Part shown: positions 1-7,500 of the stretch, piece by piece
How positions within the stretch are numbered: the stretch's first letter is position 1
Layout of the letters: the number at the start of each line of letters is the position of its first letter
Source: Acidobacteriota bacterium
GTDB lineage: Bacteria; Acidobacteriota; Terriglobia; Terriglobales; SCQP01
DNA: 7,909 nucleotides
Direction: 5' to 3'
Assembly: GCA_021823305.1 (NCBI GenBank)
Contig: JAKAOE010000069.1
Span: forward strand, 1-7,909
Notes under the pieces: model-generated
Told to the model about the DNA's origin: nothing
Databases searched by the model: none
What the model saw: the letters and a program-made list of their open reading frames with translations, nothing else
Position numbers and translations under genes: made by a program

Positions 1-1
1 T

Positions 2-442
2 TCCGATCTGCCGGTGGGTGGCGGCACGCCGCGTCAACTCTGGTCCGGCTACATCTTCGCCGACGGCATCGCCGCCTCGCCCGACGGTACCCGCATCTTC
101 GCCGTCAGCGAAGGCCCCAACCAAAGCCATCAGCCCGTTGTCCTGACGCTTGGACCCGGTGCGCCGGAAGTGAAGCACATCGGACTGAACTACTTCGACA
201 TCGCCCAGCCCTTCGGCTGGACCGCCGACGGCCGCGCCGTCACCTATCTCCACCGCACCGGCAGCCTCGACAACATCTGGGCCTTTCCCATCGATGGCGC
301 CAGGCCCTACGCCGTCACCCACTTCACCTCCATGAACATCGCCGCCTACGCCTTCGCCAAGGACGGCCGCCTTGCCGTCAGCCGCGGCTCCGTCAACAGC
401 GACGCCGTCCTCGCCACCGGCCTGGCCGCGAAGCCTCACTGA
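2..442 (+). CDS. C-terminal fragment of a TolB/WD40-like beta-propeller protein (5' end outside window)
   Basis: An open frame enters from the left edge and ends at TGA 440-442, leaving about 146 residues. The translation shows repeating propeller-blade signatures: SPDGTRIFAVSEG, then WTADGRAVTY, then DNIWAFPIDG followed by a threonine-histidine-phenylalanine turn, and a last blade with FAKDGRLAVSRG. Blades of the form 'W(S/T)xDGxxxxY...NIWxxPxDGGxPxxLT' typify TolB-like/PD40 propellers. In Acidobacteria these are often the C-terminal sensor half of Ser/Thr protein kinases or CadC-like winged-helix regulators, and the ending 'LAxxRGxxxSDAVL' resembles those. The effector domain, if any, lies upstream, so kinase, regulator or stand-alone propeller cannot be separated here. 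An internal GTG at 14 is in frame but is not a credible start, because the fold is already under way. Propeller assignment is fairly sure; function is unknown. Confidence 0.75.
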   Translation, partial: SDLPVGGGTPRQLWSGYIFADGIAASPDGTRIFAVSEGPNQSHQPVVLTLGPGAPEVKHIGLNYFDIAQPFGWTADGRAVTYLHRTGSLDNIWAFPIDGARPYAVTHFTSMNIAAYAFAKDGRLAVSRGSVNSDAVLATGLAAKPH

Positions 443-446
443 CCAC

Positions 447-460
447 CCCACTCAAGTGGG
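447..460 (+). repeat. Small inverted repeat just after the propeller-gene stop
   Basis: CCCACT at 447-452 and AGTGGG at 455-460 are perfect reverse complements, giving a 5-bp stem with a TCAA loop five bases after the stop codon. The position suits an mRNA 3' end. The stem is short and no T-run follows, so it is not a convincing intrinsic terminator. Confidence 0.25.
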
Positions 461-621
461 CGGCCCGGATAACCCCTCCGCCCAACCCCACATCAGACTC
501 CCGTCGGCGGAAAGAAGGTGTGGCCGCGAGCCCCCGCTCCGTCGCGCGCTCGAAGTGTGACTGGGAAGCCCAAATAACGTGATCCACTACGGCAATTACG
601 AAGCGCGCATCAATCAAATCA

Positions 622-633
622 GCGGTATACCGC
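622..633. promoter_or_regulatory. Perfect 12-bp palindrome, possible operator upstream of acs
   Basis: GCGGTATACCGC equals its own reverse complement and lies 93 bp before the acs start, in the relatively A+T-rich part of the gap. An alternative pairing, AGCGG at 621-625 with CCGCT at 633-637, would form a 5-bp hairpin. A symmetrical site here could bind a dimeric regulator of acetate metabolism, but I do not recognise it as a known operator. No second copy was seen in the window. Functional role is a guess. Confidence 0.3.
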
Positions 634-726
634 CGCTTTACATAAAAAGCCCCCTCCCCCTTCTGCGCGCCTCAGGCACTACAATCGCCGGCTGCCCCAC
701 TCCTGCACAGGCGCTATGATGCTGCC

Positions 727-2685
727 ATGTCTTCTGCTGCCAGCGACGTGTTCCCCCCTCCCAAGGACTTCGCCGCCCACGCCGCCATCGGCAGCCGCGC
801 CGCCTACGACGAGTTGCGGCAGGTCGCGCTCGCCGATCCGGAAGCCTTCTGGGCGGCGCGCGCGCGCGCCGGCTTGCATTGGTTCAAGCCCTTCGGCAAG
901 GTGCTCGACTGGAAGCCGCCCTTCGCGCAGTGGTTTCTCGGCGGTGAAACCAACGCCAGCTTCAACTGTCTCGACCGCCATCTCACCGGCTGGCGCCGCA
1001 ACAAGGCCGCCATCGTCTGGGAAGGCGAGAACTTCGAGCAGCGCACGCTCACCTACCTCGAACTCCACCGCCGCGTCGGCCAATTGGCCAACGCGCTGCT
1101 AGCGCTCGGCTACCGCGCCGGCGACCGCGCCATCATCTACCTGCCCATGATCCCCGAAGCGGCGGTGGCGATGCTTGCCTGCGCCCGCATCGGCGTCACG
1201 CACTCGGTCGTCTTCGCCGGCTTCTCCAGCGAGGCGCTGCGCACTCGCATTGAGGACCTCGGCGCCCAGCTCGTCCTCACCGCCGATTACGGCCGCCGCC
1301 GTGGGCGCGAAGTGCCGCTCAAGAAGAACGTGGATGAGGCCCTCGAGCACTGCCCCGGCGTCCGTCACGCCGTCGTCTATCGCCACACCAACGGTCCCAT
1401 CGCGATGCGCGCCGGCCGCGACCTCGAGTGGGCCGAGCTGGTCGCCAGCGCGCAGCCCGGCTGCCCCGCCGCGCATCTGCCCAGCGAGCATCCGCTCTTC
1501 GTCCTTTACACCAGCGGCACCACCGGCAAGCCCAAGGGCGTCGTCCACTCCACCGCCGGCTACCTCACCCAGGTGCTGGCCACCATGGAGTGGGTCTTCG
1601 ACCTGCGCGACGAGGACGTCTACTGGTGCACCGCCGACATCGGCTGGGTCACCGGCCACAGCTACATCATCTACGGCCCGCTCGCCGCCGGCGCGACCAC
1701 GCTGATGTACGAAGGCGCGCCCGACTGGCCGCGTCCCGACCGTTTCTGGGAGCTGATCGCCAAGTACCGCGTCAACGTTTTTTACACCTCGCCCACCGCC
1801 ATCCGCAGCTTCATCCGCCAGGGCGAAGCCTATCCCGCCGGCCACGATCTCTCCAGCCTGCGCCTGCTCGGCTCCGTCGGCGAGCCCATCAACCCTTCCG
1901 CCTGGCGCTGGTATCACCGCGTCATCGGCCACGAGCGCTGCCCCATCGTCGACACTTGGTGGCAGACCGAAACCGGCGCCATCCTGCTCTCGCCCGTGCC
2001 CGGCGCGGTCGCCGCCAAGCCCGGCTCCGCCACGCTCCCGCTGCCCGGCATCGTCGCCGAAATCGTCGACGCTAAAGGCGAGCCCGTCCCCGACGGCCAG
2101 CAGGGCTACCTCGTCCTGCGCAAGCCTTGGCCCTCGATGCTGCGCGGCCTCTACGGCGACCCCGAGCGCTACCAGGAAAACTACTGGTCGCGCTATCCCG
2201 GCTCCTACTTCACCGGCGACGCCGCCCATCGCGACGCCGACGGCTACTACTGGGTGCTCGGCCGCGTGGACGACGTGATCAACATCAGCGGCCATCGCCT
2301 CAGCACCATGGAAGTCGAATCCGCCCTCGTCCGCCATCCCCAGGTCGCCGAAGCCGCCGCCGTCGGCCGCCCGGACGAGCTCAAGGGCCAGTCGCTGGTG
2401 GTCTTCTGCACGCTCAAGGGCGATGCCGCCGCCACCCCGGAATTGAGCGAGGAGCTGCGCGCCTGGGTGGCGCGCGAAATCGCCGCTTTCGCCCGCCCCG
2501 AGGAAGTGCGCATGGTCGAGGCCCTGCCCAAGACCCGCAGCGGCAAGATCATGCGCCGCCTGCTGCGCGAGCTGGTCACCACGCGCGAAGTCAAGGGCGA
2601 CACCACCACGCTCGAGGATTACGCCGTCCTGCTCAAGCTCAGCGTCGAAGGCAAGGACGAGGAGGAGATCCTGGGCAAGAACTAG
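727..2685 (+). CDS. acs: Acetyl-CoA synthetase (AMP-forming acetate-CoA ligase)
   Basis: This cytoplasmic enzyme converts acetate, ATP and CoA to acetyl-CoA, AMP and pyrophosphate, letting the cell use or salvage acetate. At 652 residues it matches the usual Acs length. The N-terminal ACAS_N-type region carries a glycine-glycine loop followed by NCLDRH. The ATP-binding loop [11 protein letters not shown] is at residues 261-271, the A5 motif DTWWQTETG at 409-417, the hinge motif [13 protein letters not shown] at 512-524, and the catalytic lysine in [11 protein letters not shown] is K607. Residues lining the acetate pocket in characterised Acs (Val, Thr, Val, Trp) appear as V308, T309, V384 and W412. 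This argues for acetate rather than longer acids. K607 is the lysine that Pat-type acetyltransferases modify in this family, so post-translational control is possible. The ATG at 727 gives the standard N terminus, though no clear Shine-Dalgarno precedes it. The stop overlaps the stop of the convergent toxin gene within CTAG. Confidence 0.96.
   Translation: MSSAASDVFPPPKDFAAHAAIGSRAAYDELRQVALADPEAFWAARARAGLHWFKPFGKVLDWKPPFAQWFLGGETNASFNCLDRHLTGWRRNKAAIVWEGENFEQRTLTYLELHRRVGQLANALLALGYRAGDRAIIYLPMIPEAAVAMLACARIGVTHSVVFAGFSSEALRTRIEDLGAQLVLTADYGRRRGREVPLKKNVDEALEHCPGVRHAVVYRHTNGPIAMRAGRDLEWAELVASAQPGCPAAHLPSEHPLFVLYTSGTTGKPKGVVHSTAGYLTQVLATMEWVFDLRDEDVYWCTADIGWVTGHSYIIYGPLAAGATTLMYEGAPDWPRPDRFWELIAKYRVNVFYTSPTAIRSFIRQGEAYPAGHDLSSLRLLGSVGEPINPSAWRWYHRVIGHERCPIVDTWWQTETGAILLSPVPGAVAAKPGSATLPLPGIVAEIVDAKGEPVPDGQQGYLVLRKPWPSMLRGLYGDPERYQENYWSRYPGSYFTGDAAHRDADGYYWVLGRVDDVINISGHRLSTMEVESALVRHPQVAEAAAVGRPDELKGQSLVVFCTLKGDAAATPELSEELRAWVAREIAAFARPEEVRMVEALPKTRSGKIMRRLLRELVTTREVKGDTTTLEDYAVLLKLSVEGKDEEEILGKN
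854..871. repeat. Alternating GC tract, 18-bp palindrome inside acs
   Basis: Fourteen bases of strict GC alternation (856-869) sit within a perfect 18-bp palindrome, encoding the Ala-Arg-Ala-Arg-Ala stretch near acs residues 45-49. Such tracts can adopt left-handed or hairpin DNA. Here codon bias plus an Ala/Arg-rich helix is explanation enough; no function is claimed. Confidence 0.4.
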
Positions 2686-3098
2686 CCGCCGCGCGGTACG
2701 CGGGCGAGGCGCAGCCCGGGCAGGCCGGCGAAGTCGGCGGGGTTGTTGGTGAGCAGCGTATAGCCGTGCTCGATCGCCTGCGCCGCGATCCAAAGGTCGT
2801 TGTAGCGCGGCCGCGGCGACCGCCCGCTGTGTTTGACCGCGGCCGCCAGCACGCCAAACGCGGCGGCGGTGTCGCGCGAGACGCCCAAGGCGGGCTGGCT
2901 TTCCAATTGGCGCAAGAAGGCGGCCCGCGGCGCGCGTTCCGCCGGATTGGCGCAGGTCTCGACCCCAAAGCGCAACTCGCCCAGCGTGAAGACCGAAATA
3001 AAGGCCGGCTCGTCGCCCAACGCCGCCGCCGCGGCCTTGCGGTCCAAGGCGCCGGCCGCGAGCGCGATCCAGATGTTGCTGTCGAGAATTACGCCCAC
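2682..3098 (-). CDS. VapC-like PIN-domain ribonuclease toxin
   Basis: The product is a 138-residue PIN-domain protein, probably a Mg2+-dependent endoribonuclease that acts when its antitoxin is lost. The family's acidic centre is visible: D6 in VILDSNIW, E41 in TLGELRFG, D101 in NDLWIAAQ, and a C-terminal TNNPADF segment (about 117-123) supplying the fourth polar or acidic position. Length fits VapC. I chose GTG at 3098 because it places the first beta strand and D6 as usual and overlaps the antitoxin stop by 10 bp, which suggests translational coupling. A TTG at 3149 would add 17 residues without recognisable content. The adjacent antitoxin is Phd/YefM-like, a frequent partner of PIN toxins. 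The 3' end meets acs head-on, with both stop codons inside CTAG 2682-2685. RNA target unknown. Confidence 0.88.
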   Translation of the reverse strand: MGVILDSNIWIALAAGALDRKAAAAALGDEPAFISVFTLGELRFGVETCANPAERAPRAAFLRQLESQPALGVSRDTAAAFGVLAAAVKHSGRSPRPRYNDLWIAAQAIEHGYTLLTNNPADFAGLPGLRLARVPRGG

Positions 3099-3346
3099 GG
3101 GTCGCGCATCGGCTCGACGAAGCCCCGCGCCCGGCTGGCCTTCCGCCAAGCCGCCGCCTGGGCCGGCGTGAGCATGGGGCGGATGTCCGCCAGCACCTGG
3201 CGCAGCGTGCGCGCCGGCTCCGCGGGGACGATGCGCGCGATCACGGCGTGGTTGCGCTCCACCACGACCGTCTCGCCCCGCGCGGCGACGGCGTCGAGCA
3301 CCTCGCCCGCATTGCGCGCCATTTGCGTCGCCGTGACCGTTCTCAT
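3089..3346 (-). CDS. Phd/YefM-type antitoxin of the PIN-toxin pair
   Basis: The 85-residue product begins MRTVTATQMARNAGEVLDAV and continues to an IARIVP strand, the standard N-terminal layout of Phd/YefM antitoxins. That region dimerises and binds operator DNA. Residues from about 45 on (LRQVLADIRPML, then a charged helix ending RDPWA) should wrap the toxin and block its active site. The ATG at 3346 has a strong Shine-Dalgarno, GGAGG (minus strand of 3352-3356), five bases upstream. It is the first gene of the two-gene unit, and its TAA lies just inside the toxin coding region. A -10 box within an inverted repeat 26-50 bp upstream suggests autorepression by the toxin-antitoxin complex, as known for this class. 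Family assignment is by motif; the RNase-neutralising role is inferred from the neighbour. Confidence 0.87.
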   Translation of the reverse strand: MRTVTATQMARNAGEVLDAVAARGETVVVERNHAVIARIVPAEPARTLRQVLADIRPMLTPAQAAAWRKASRARGFVEPMRDPWA

Positions 3347-3351
3347 GGAAG

Positions 3352-3356
3352 CCTCC
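3352..3356 (-). promoter_or_regulatory. Shine-Dalgarno of the antitoxin gene
   Basis: On the minus strand this reads GGAGG, followed by five bases and the ATG at 3346. It is the clearest ribosome binding site in the window and fixes the antitoxin start. The toxin start has nothing comparable. That difference would favour more antitoxin than toxin translation, as type II modules need. Confidence 0.8.
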
Positions 3357-3371
3357 GTGGTTGCGCTTCTT

Positions 3372-3396
3372 TACGCATTATACACAACAATGCGTA
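3372..3396 (-). promoter_or_regulatory. Toxin-antitoxin promoter with overlapping inverted-repeat operator
   Basis: TACGCATT (3372-3379) and AATGCGTA (3389-3396) form a perfect 8-bp inverted repeat with a 9-bp spacer. On the minus strand the consensus -10 hexamer TATAAT sits at 3382-3377, overlapping one arm and the spacer. Transcription would start near 3370, about 25 bases before the antitoxin ATG, with the GGAGG site in between. No good -35 is seen at 16-18 bp. A dimeric antitoxin bound to the repeat would cover the -10 box, which is the expected autoregulation geometry. The repeat lacks a following T-run, so a terminator for the upstream adenylyltransferase gene is unlikely. Confidence 0.6.
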
Positions 3397-3420
3397 TGGC
3401 GGCACGGGCCTCGCTTTCCG

Positions 3421-4509
3421 CTAGGTTCCGATGAAGCGCGCGTAGAGCGAGCGCGCGGCGGCGACGTCGCCGGTGCCCTGGATCAGCGCGCGTCCGTCGG
3501 CGAACACCGTCATGGTCACGCCCGCCGCCGCGGCCGCGCCGGCCGCCGGCGTGAAACGCAGCGCCACCGCGCTGTCGCGCACCGCGCCATGTGCGCGCAG
3601 CCGCTCCGCCAGCCGTGCCAGATCCACCGGCGCGCGGCGCTCGTGGATCTGCACCGCGTTGCGCCCGCACAGCGTCAACGCCCCGCGCCCCTCGCCGCGC
3701 AGATGGACGAAGTCGCGCTTGGCGCAGGCCCGGCACTCGGGGTCGCGCGCCGGCGCGCGCAGCTCGCGGAACTGGTTGGCCCACAGGTCGGCGCTCAGCA
3801 GGCTGGTGCGCAGCGCCGCCCGCGCCCCCGCCAGCAGCTTGACGCATTCGGAAACCTGCAGCGCCGCCACCCACTCCACCACCCAGCCCAGCACCCCCAC
3901 GGTGTCGCACGTCTCCAGCAGTTCGGCGCCCGCGGCGTCGGGAAAGATGCACGCCAGGCAGGCGGTGTCGTCCGGGATCACGGTGAACGTCATCCCCCGC
4001 GCTCCCACCGCCGCGCCGTAGATCCAGGGCACGCCCCGCTGCAGCGCGAAGTCGTTCAGCAGGTAGCGGGTTTCGAGGTTGTCGGTGCCGTCCAACAGCA
4101 CGTCGCAGCCGTCCAGCAGTGCGCCAATGTTCGCCGCGGTCAGGTCGGCTACCTCGGCCTCCACCTGCATCGCGTGGTTGATCTGCCCCAGCCGCGCTTG
4201 CGCCGCCAGCGCCTTGGGCCGGTGCTCGCGTGCGTCGCTTTCGTCATAGAGCCCCTGCCGTTGCAGGTTGCTGGCCTCCACCACGTCGCGGTCGATCAGC
4301 CGCAGCCGCCCCACGCCCGCGCGCGCCAGCAGCCCGGCCTGCGCCGCTCCCAGCGCCCCGCAGCCGACGATCCCCACCCGCGCCGCCCCCAGCCGCCGCT
4401 GTCCCTCGGCGCCTAGCGGGGCAAACAGTATCTGGCGCGAATAGCGCTCCGCATCCCAGCCGGGTTCGGTCCCGGCCGCGGGTGCGGCGGCCTTTCCCAC
4501 GGCGTCCAT
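3421..4509 (-). CDS. ThiF/MoeB-family adenylyltransferase (sulfur-carrier activating, E1-like)
   Basis: Enzymes of this family use ATP to adenylate the C-terminal glycine of a small ubiquitin-like carrier (ThiS or MoaD) so it can receive sulfur for thiamine or molybdopterin synthesis. The 362-residue product shows ERYSRQILF at 21-29, the nucleotide loop GIVGCGALG at 46-54, DRD at 73-75, SNLQRQ at 80-85, DGTDNLETR at 140-148, and two zinc-type cysteine pairs, C184/C187 and C259/C262. A conserved cysteine, C201, lies in ETCDTVGVLG. The C-terminal part, with LCGRNAVQI and DGRALIQGT, resembles from memory the tail of Bacillus-type ThiF rather than a rhodanese domain. The ATG at 4509 leaves a natural 20-residue lead; an open frame continues upstream to 4716 but reads antisense to the Omp85 gene. 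The start has only a weak purine-rich stretch before it. No carrier gene is nearby, so ThiF versus MoeB cannot be settled. Confidence 0.9.
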   Translation of the reverse strand: MDAVGKAAAPAAGTEPGWDAERYSRQILFAPLGAEGQRRLGAARVGIVGCGALGAAQAGLLARAGVGRLRLIDRDVVEASNLQRQGLYDESDAREHRPKALAAQARLGQINHAMQVEAEVADLTAANIGALLDGCDVLLDGTDNLETRYLLNDFALQRGVPWIYGAAVGARGMTFTVIPDDTACLACIFPDAAGAELLETCDTVGVLGWVVEWVAALQVSECVKLLAGARAALRTSLLSADLWANQFRELRAPARDPECRACAKRDFVHLRGEGRGALTLCGRNAVQIHERRAPVDLARLAERLRAHGAVRDSAVALRFTPAAGAAAAAGVTMTVFADGRALIQGTGDVAAARSLYARFIGT

Positions 4510-7500
4510 GCCCCATTTTACTTGTCGCCGCCGCCGCCGGGTTTTGCGTATTGTGAGAAGCGTGGGGAGATGGTGGGTGGGTGCGATGGCCGTGGCGGTC
4601 GCGCTGGCGCCGGCGCTGGCGGCGCCGCAGGCGCCGGTGTCGCCGCCGCCGCGCGTGGTGGCGATTGCGGTCCAACCCCCGCCCGGCCGCGCCCCCGCCG
4701 CATACCTCCGGCGCATCCTGCAGCCCGTCGGCCAGCCGCTGAACGCCGCGCTGGTGCGCCGCAGCTTGCGCGCGCTCTACGCCACCGGCGAGTTCGCCAA
4801 CCTCGAGGCCCTCACCCAGCCGGCCTCGGGCGGCGTCCAGCTCATCTTCGCCACCCGGCCGAACTACTTCATCTCGCTCGTGCGCGTGGACGGCAGTCCC
4901 GATCCGCCCGCCGCGTCCGAGCTGGAGGACGCCAGCAACCTCGACATCGGCGAGGTCTACACCCCGGCGGCGGTGCGCAGCGCCGAAGCCGCCATCCGCG
5001 CCCGCCTGCGCAGCTACGGCTACTACCAGGCCACGGTCGTGCCACACGCCGATCTGGTCCGCGCCAGCGCCCAAGCGGAAGTCACGTTCGCCGTGCGCGC
5101 CGGGCCGCTGGCCCGGCTCGGCCAAGTGGCGTTCAGCGGCGAGCTCGACGCCACTGCGGCGCAACTGCTGCGCGCCGGCAAGCTCAAGCCCGGCCAGACG
5201 CTGTCGCGCGCCCGCCTCGACGCGGCGGTTTCGAACCTGGAGTCGTTCTACGCCAGGCAGGGGCGGCTGGCGGCGCAGGTGCGCGTGGACGAGCCGGCCT
5301 ACCGCCCCGCCGCCAACCAGGCCGATCTGCACTTCGCCATCGCCGCCGGCCCCCTCGTCACCGTCACCGCAACCGGCATGAAGCTCTCGGCGGGCGTGCT
5401 GCGCTCCCAGGTGCCGGTCTACGAGGAGCGCGGCACCGATCTCGCGCTGATCGAGGAAGGCCGGGCGAACCTCGTCACCTATCTCCAGCGCCGCGGCTAC
5501 TTCCGCGCCCAGGTGAGCTATCGCCGCTTCACCGCGCCCGGGCAGCTCCGCATCGTCTACGCCATCCGCCCCGGACCCAAGGAGACGCTCGACTTCGTCG
5601 GCTTCAGCGGCAATCACTACTTCGACGCCGACGACCTGAGCGAGCGCATCGCCGTCCGCGCCGCCTCGCCCTGGCCGCGCCTGCTGCCCGGCGAGCGCGG
5701 CCTCTACTCCACCACCCTGGCGCGCGCCGACGCCGACGCCATCACCCAGCTCTACCGCAACAACGGCTTTCAGGGCGTCGAGGTGACGCCGGTGGTGACC
5801 CGCGACTACCGCGGCCGCCGCGGCCACATCGCGGTTGTCTTCCACATCGCCGAGGGCCCGCAGACGCTGGTGCGCCAGGTGCGCATCGTCGGCGCCTCCG
5901 CCGCCAACCGCGCCGCCTTCGCTCCCCAGCTCACCACCGCGCCCGGCCAGCCCTTCTCCCAGGCCGGCCTCGCCTCCGACCGCAACGCCATCCTCACCTG
6001 GTACTTCGACGCTGGCTATCAGGCCGCCGACTGCGAAGTGCAGACGAGCGAGGTGGATCCCGACAACGGCCCGCCGCAGCAGGATGTGACCTTCACCATC
6101 ACCCAGGGCCACCGCCAGACCATCCATCGCGTCATCATCGCCGGCAACCACTACGTCCACACCAACGTCATCGCCCACCAGCTCACCCTCCGCCCCGGCG
6201 CCCCGCTCAGCCAGGCGGCGATGCTCGAAAGCCAGCGCCACCTCTACGACACCGGCCTGTTCACCAGCGCCAGCGTGGTGCCGCGCGACCCCGGCGGCAG
6301 CGAACTCGACAAGGACGTCTTCGTCAGCGTCAACGAAGCCCGCCGCTACACCTTCAGCGAGGGTGTCGGCCTGCAGGTGCAGGGCGGCACCGGCGGCACG
6401 GCCAACCTGCGCAACATTCTCGGCACCACCGGCTACAGCCCGCTGCTGTCGTTCGACATGACCCGCACCGCCATGACCGGCCGCGAGCAGACGCTGTCGC
6501 TGAAATCCACCTACGGTTCGCTTGAGAAGCGCGCCGTGCTGGGCTACGACTTCCCCGACTTCCTCAACCACGCCAACTGGCAGGCCGACGCCACCACCTT
6601 TTACGACGACACCTTCGACGTGCGCACCTTCCAGGCTATCCGCGAGGAGGGCGGAGTCCAGCTGCAGCGGATTGTCAACCCCGCCGCCGTCTGGACCTAC
6701 AACCTCGACTACCGCCGCGTGCGCGTGTTGCAGCCCCTGGTCGCGCCGCAGCAGATCCCCATCCTCAGCCAGCCGGTGCAGATCGCCGAGCTGGCCGCCA
6801 ACTATCGCGTGGATCACCGCGACAATCCGCTCGACACGCATCGTGGCACGTTCAACAGCTTCACCCTGGCGCTCGCCAAGACGTTCGAACCCGGGTTCGC
6901 CGACTTTGCCCGCTTCGATTATGAGAACCACTGGTACCATCCCCTCGGCGACGAGGCCAACGTGGTGCTGGCCAACTCGACCCAGGTGGGCGTCGAGCTG
7001 CCGTTCGGCCCCGAAGCTGAAGTCGGTTTCACCAACCCCATCACCGGCGTGAACGTGGAGCGGCTCGAGCACGTCGTGCCGCTGCCCGAGCGCTACCTCA
7101 GCGGTGGCTCCGATTCGCTGCGCGGCTTCGCCATCAACCAGGCCGGCCCGCGCGATCCGGTCACCGGCTTTCCCGTGGGCGGCGAGGCGCTGTTCATTAA
7201 CAATCTCGAACTGCGCTTTCCGTTGATCGGGCCCAACATCGGCGGTGTGGTGTTCTACGATCTCGGCAACGTCTATTCCACGCCGCGCGCCATGCTGCGC
7301 ACGCTGCTGCGCTGGAGCCCGGCCTCCTCCACCGACGACGACTTCACCTCCCACACCCTCGGCATCGGCCTGCGCTATCGCACCCCGGTGGGCCCGGTGC
7401 GCCTGGATACCGGCTATCTCCTCAACCCGCCGACGTTCCAATACTTCAGCTCCGGCGCCAACCCGGTGGTGCTCAACCAGAAGCTGCCGCCGTTCCACTT

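Larger units (their letters stand above)
443..726. other. Intergenic region upstream of acs, no gene supported
   Basis: This 284-bp gap lacks a convincing coding frame; the short frames crossing it on either strand have no recognisable domain. It has more A+T than its neighbours, especially about 580-650. It holds a small hairpin directly after the propeller stop codon (447-460), a perfect 12-bp palindrome (622-633), a pyrimidine-rich run (650-663) and a TACAAT hexamer (680-685) that could be a -10 box but has no good -35 at 16-18 bp. The acs promoter presumably lies here. No Shine-Dalgarno sequence precedes the acs ATG; only a CAGG at 708-711 is present, too far from the start. Confidence 0.6.

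Noticed and set aside
680..685. TACAAT as the -10 box of acs
   Set aside because: No acceptable -35 hexamer lies 16-18 bp upstream (the region is a pyrimidine run). It is noted in the intergenic entry but not called as a promoter.
1099..2793. A 564-codon minus-strand frame opposite acs
   Set aside because: It shadows a fully motif-complete acetyl-CoA synthetase and runs into the toxin gene in another frame. The composition is low-complexity Ala/Gly/Asp/Val with no recognisable fold.
2127..3434. A 435-codon plus-strand frame crossing acs and the toxin-antitoxin genes
   Set aside because: It is Arg/Pro-rich, spans two genes that are well supported in other frames, and has no domain. It is a by-product of high GC content.
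3361..4416. A 351-codon plus-strand frame opposite the adenylyltransferase
   Set aside because: It is Arg/Gln/Ala-rich with no motif, while the opposite strand encodes a motif-complete ThiF-family protein.
4526..4540. GCC trinucleotide repeat near the Omp85 start as a possible phase-variable tract
   Set aside because: It is only about four to five units, length changes would be in multiples of three, and similar GCC runs occur throughout the window as codon-bias effects.
4522..6525. A 667-codon plus-strand frame overlapping the Omp85 gene in a second frame
   Set aside because: The translation is dominated by Arg, Pro, Gly and Ala with no fold. The other frame carries the coherent outer-membrane protein.
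4244..7498. A 1084-codon open frame on the minus strand opposite the Omp85 gene
   Set aside because: It lies in antisense to a gene with clear signal peptide, POTRA and barrel motifs. Its translation is a monotonous Ala/Gly/Val/Arg mix with many His, Asp and Glu, and it has no domain signature. Such long antisense frames arise from strong C/G third-position bias.
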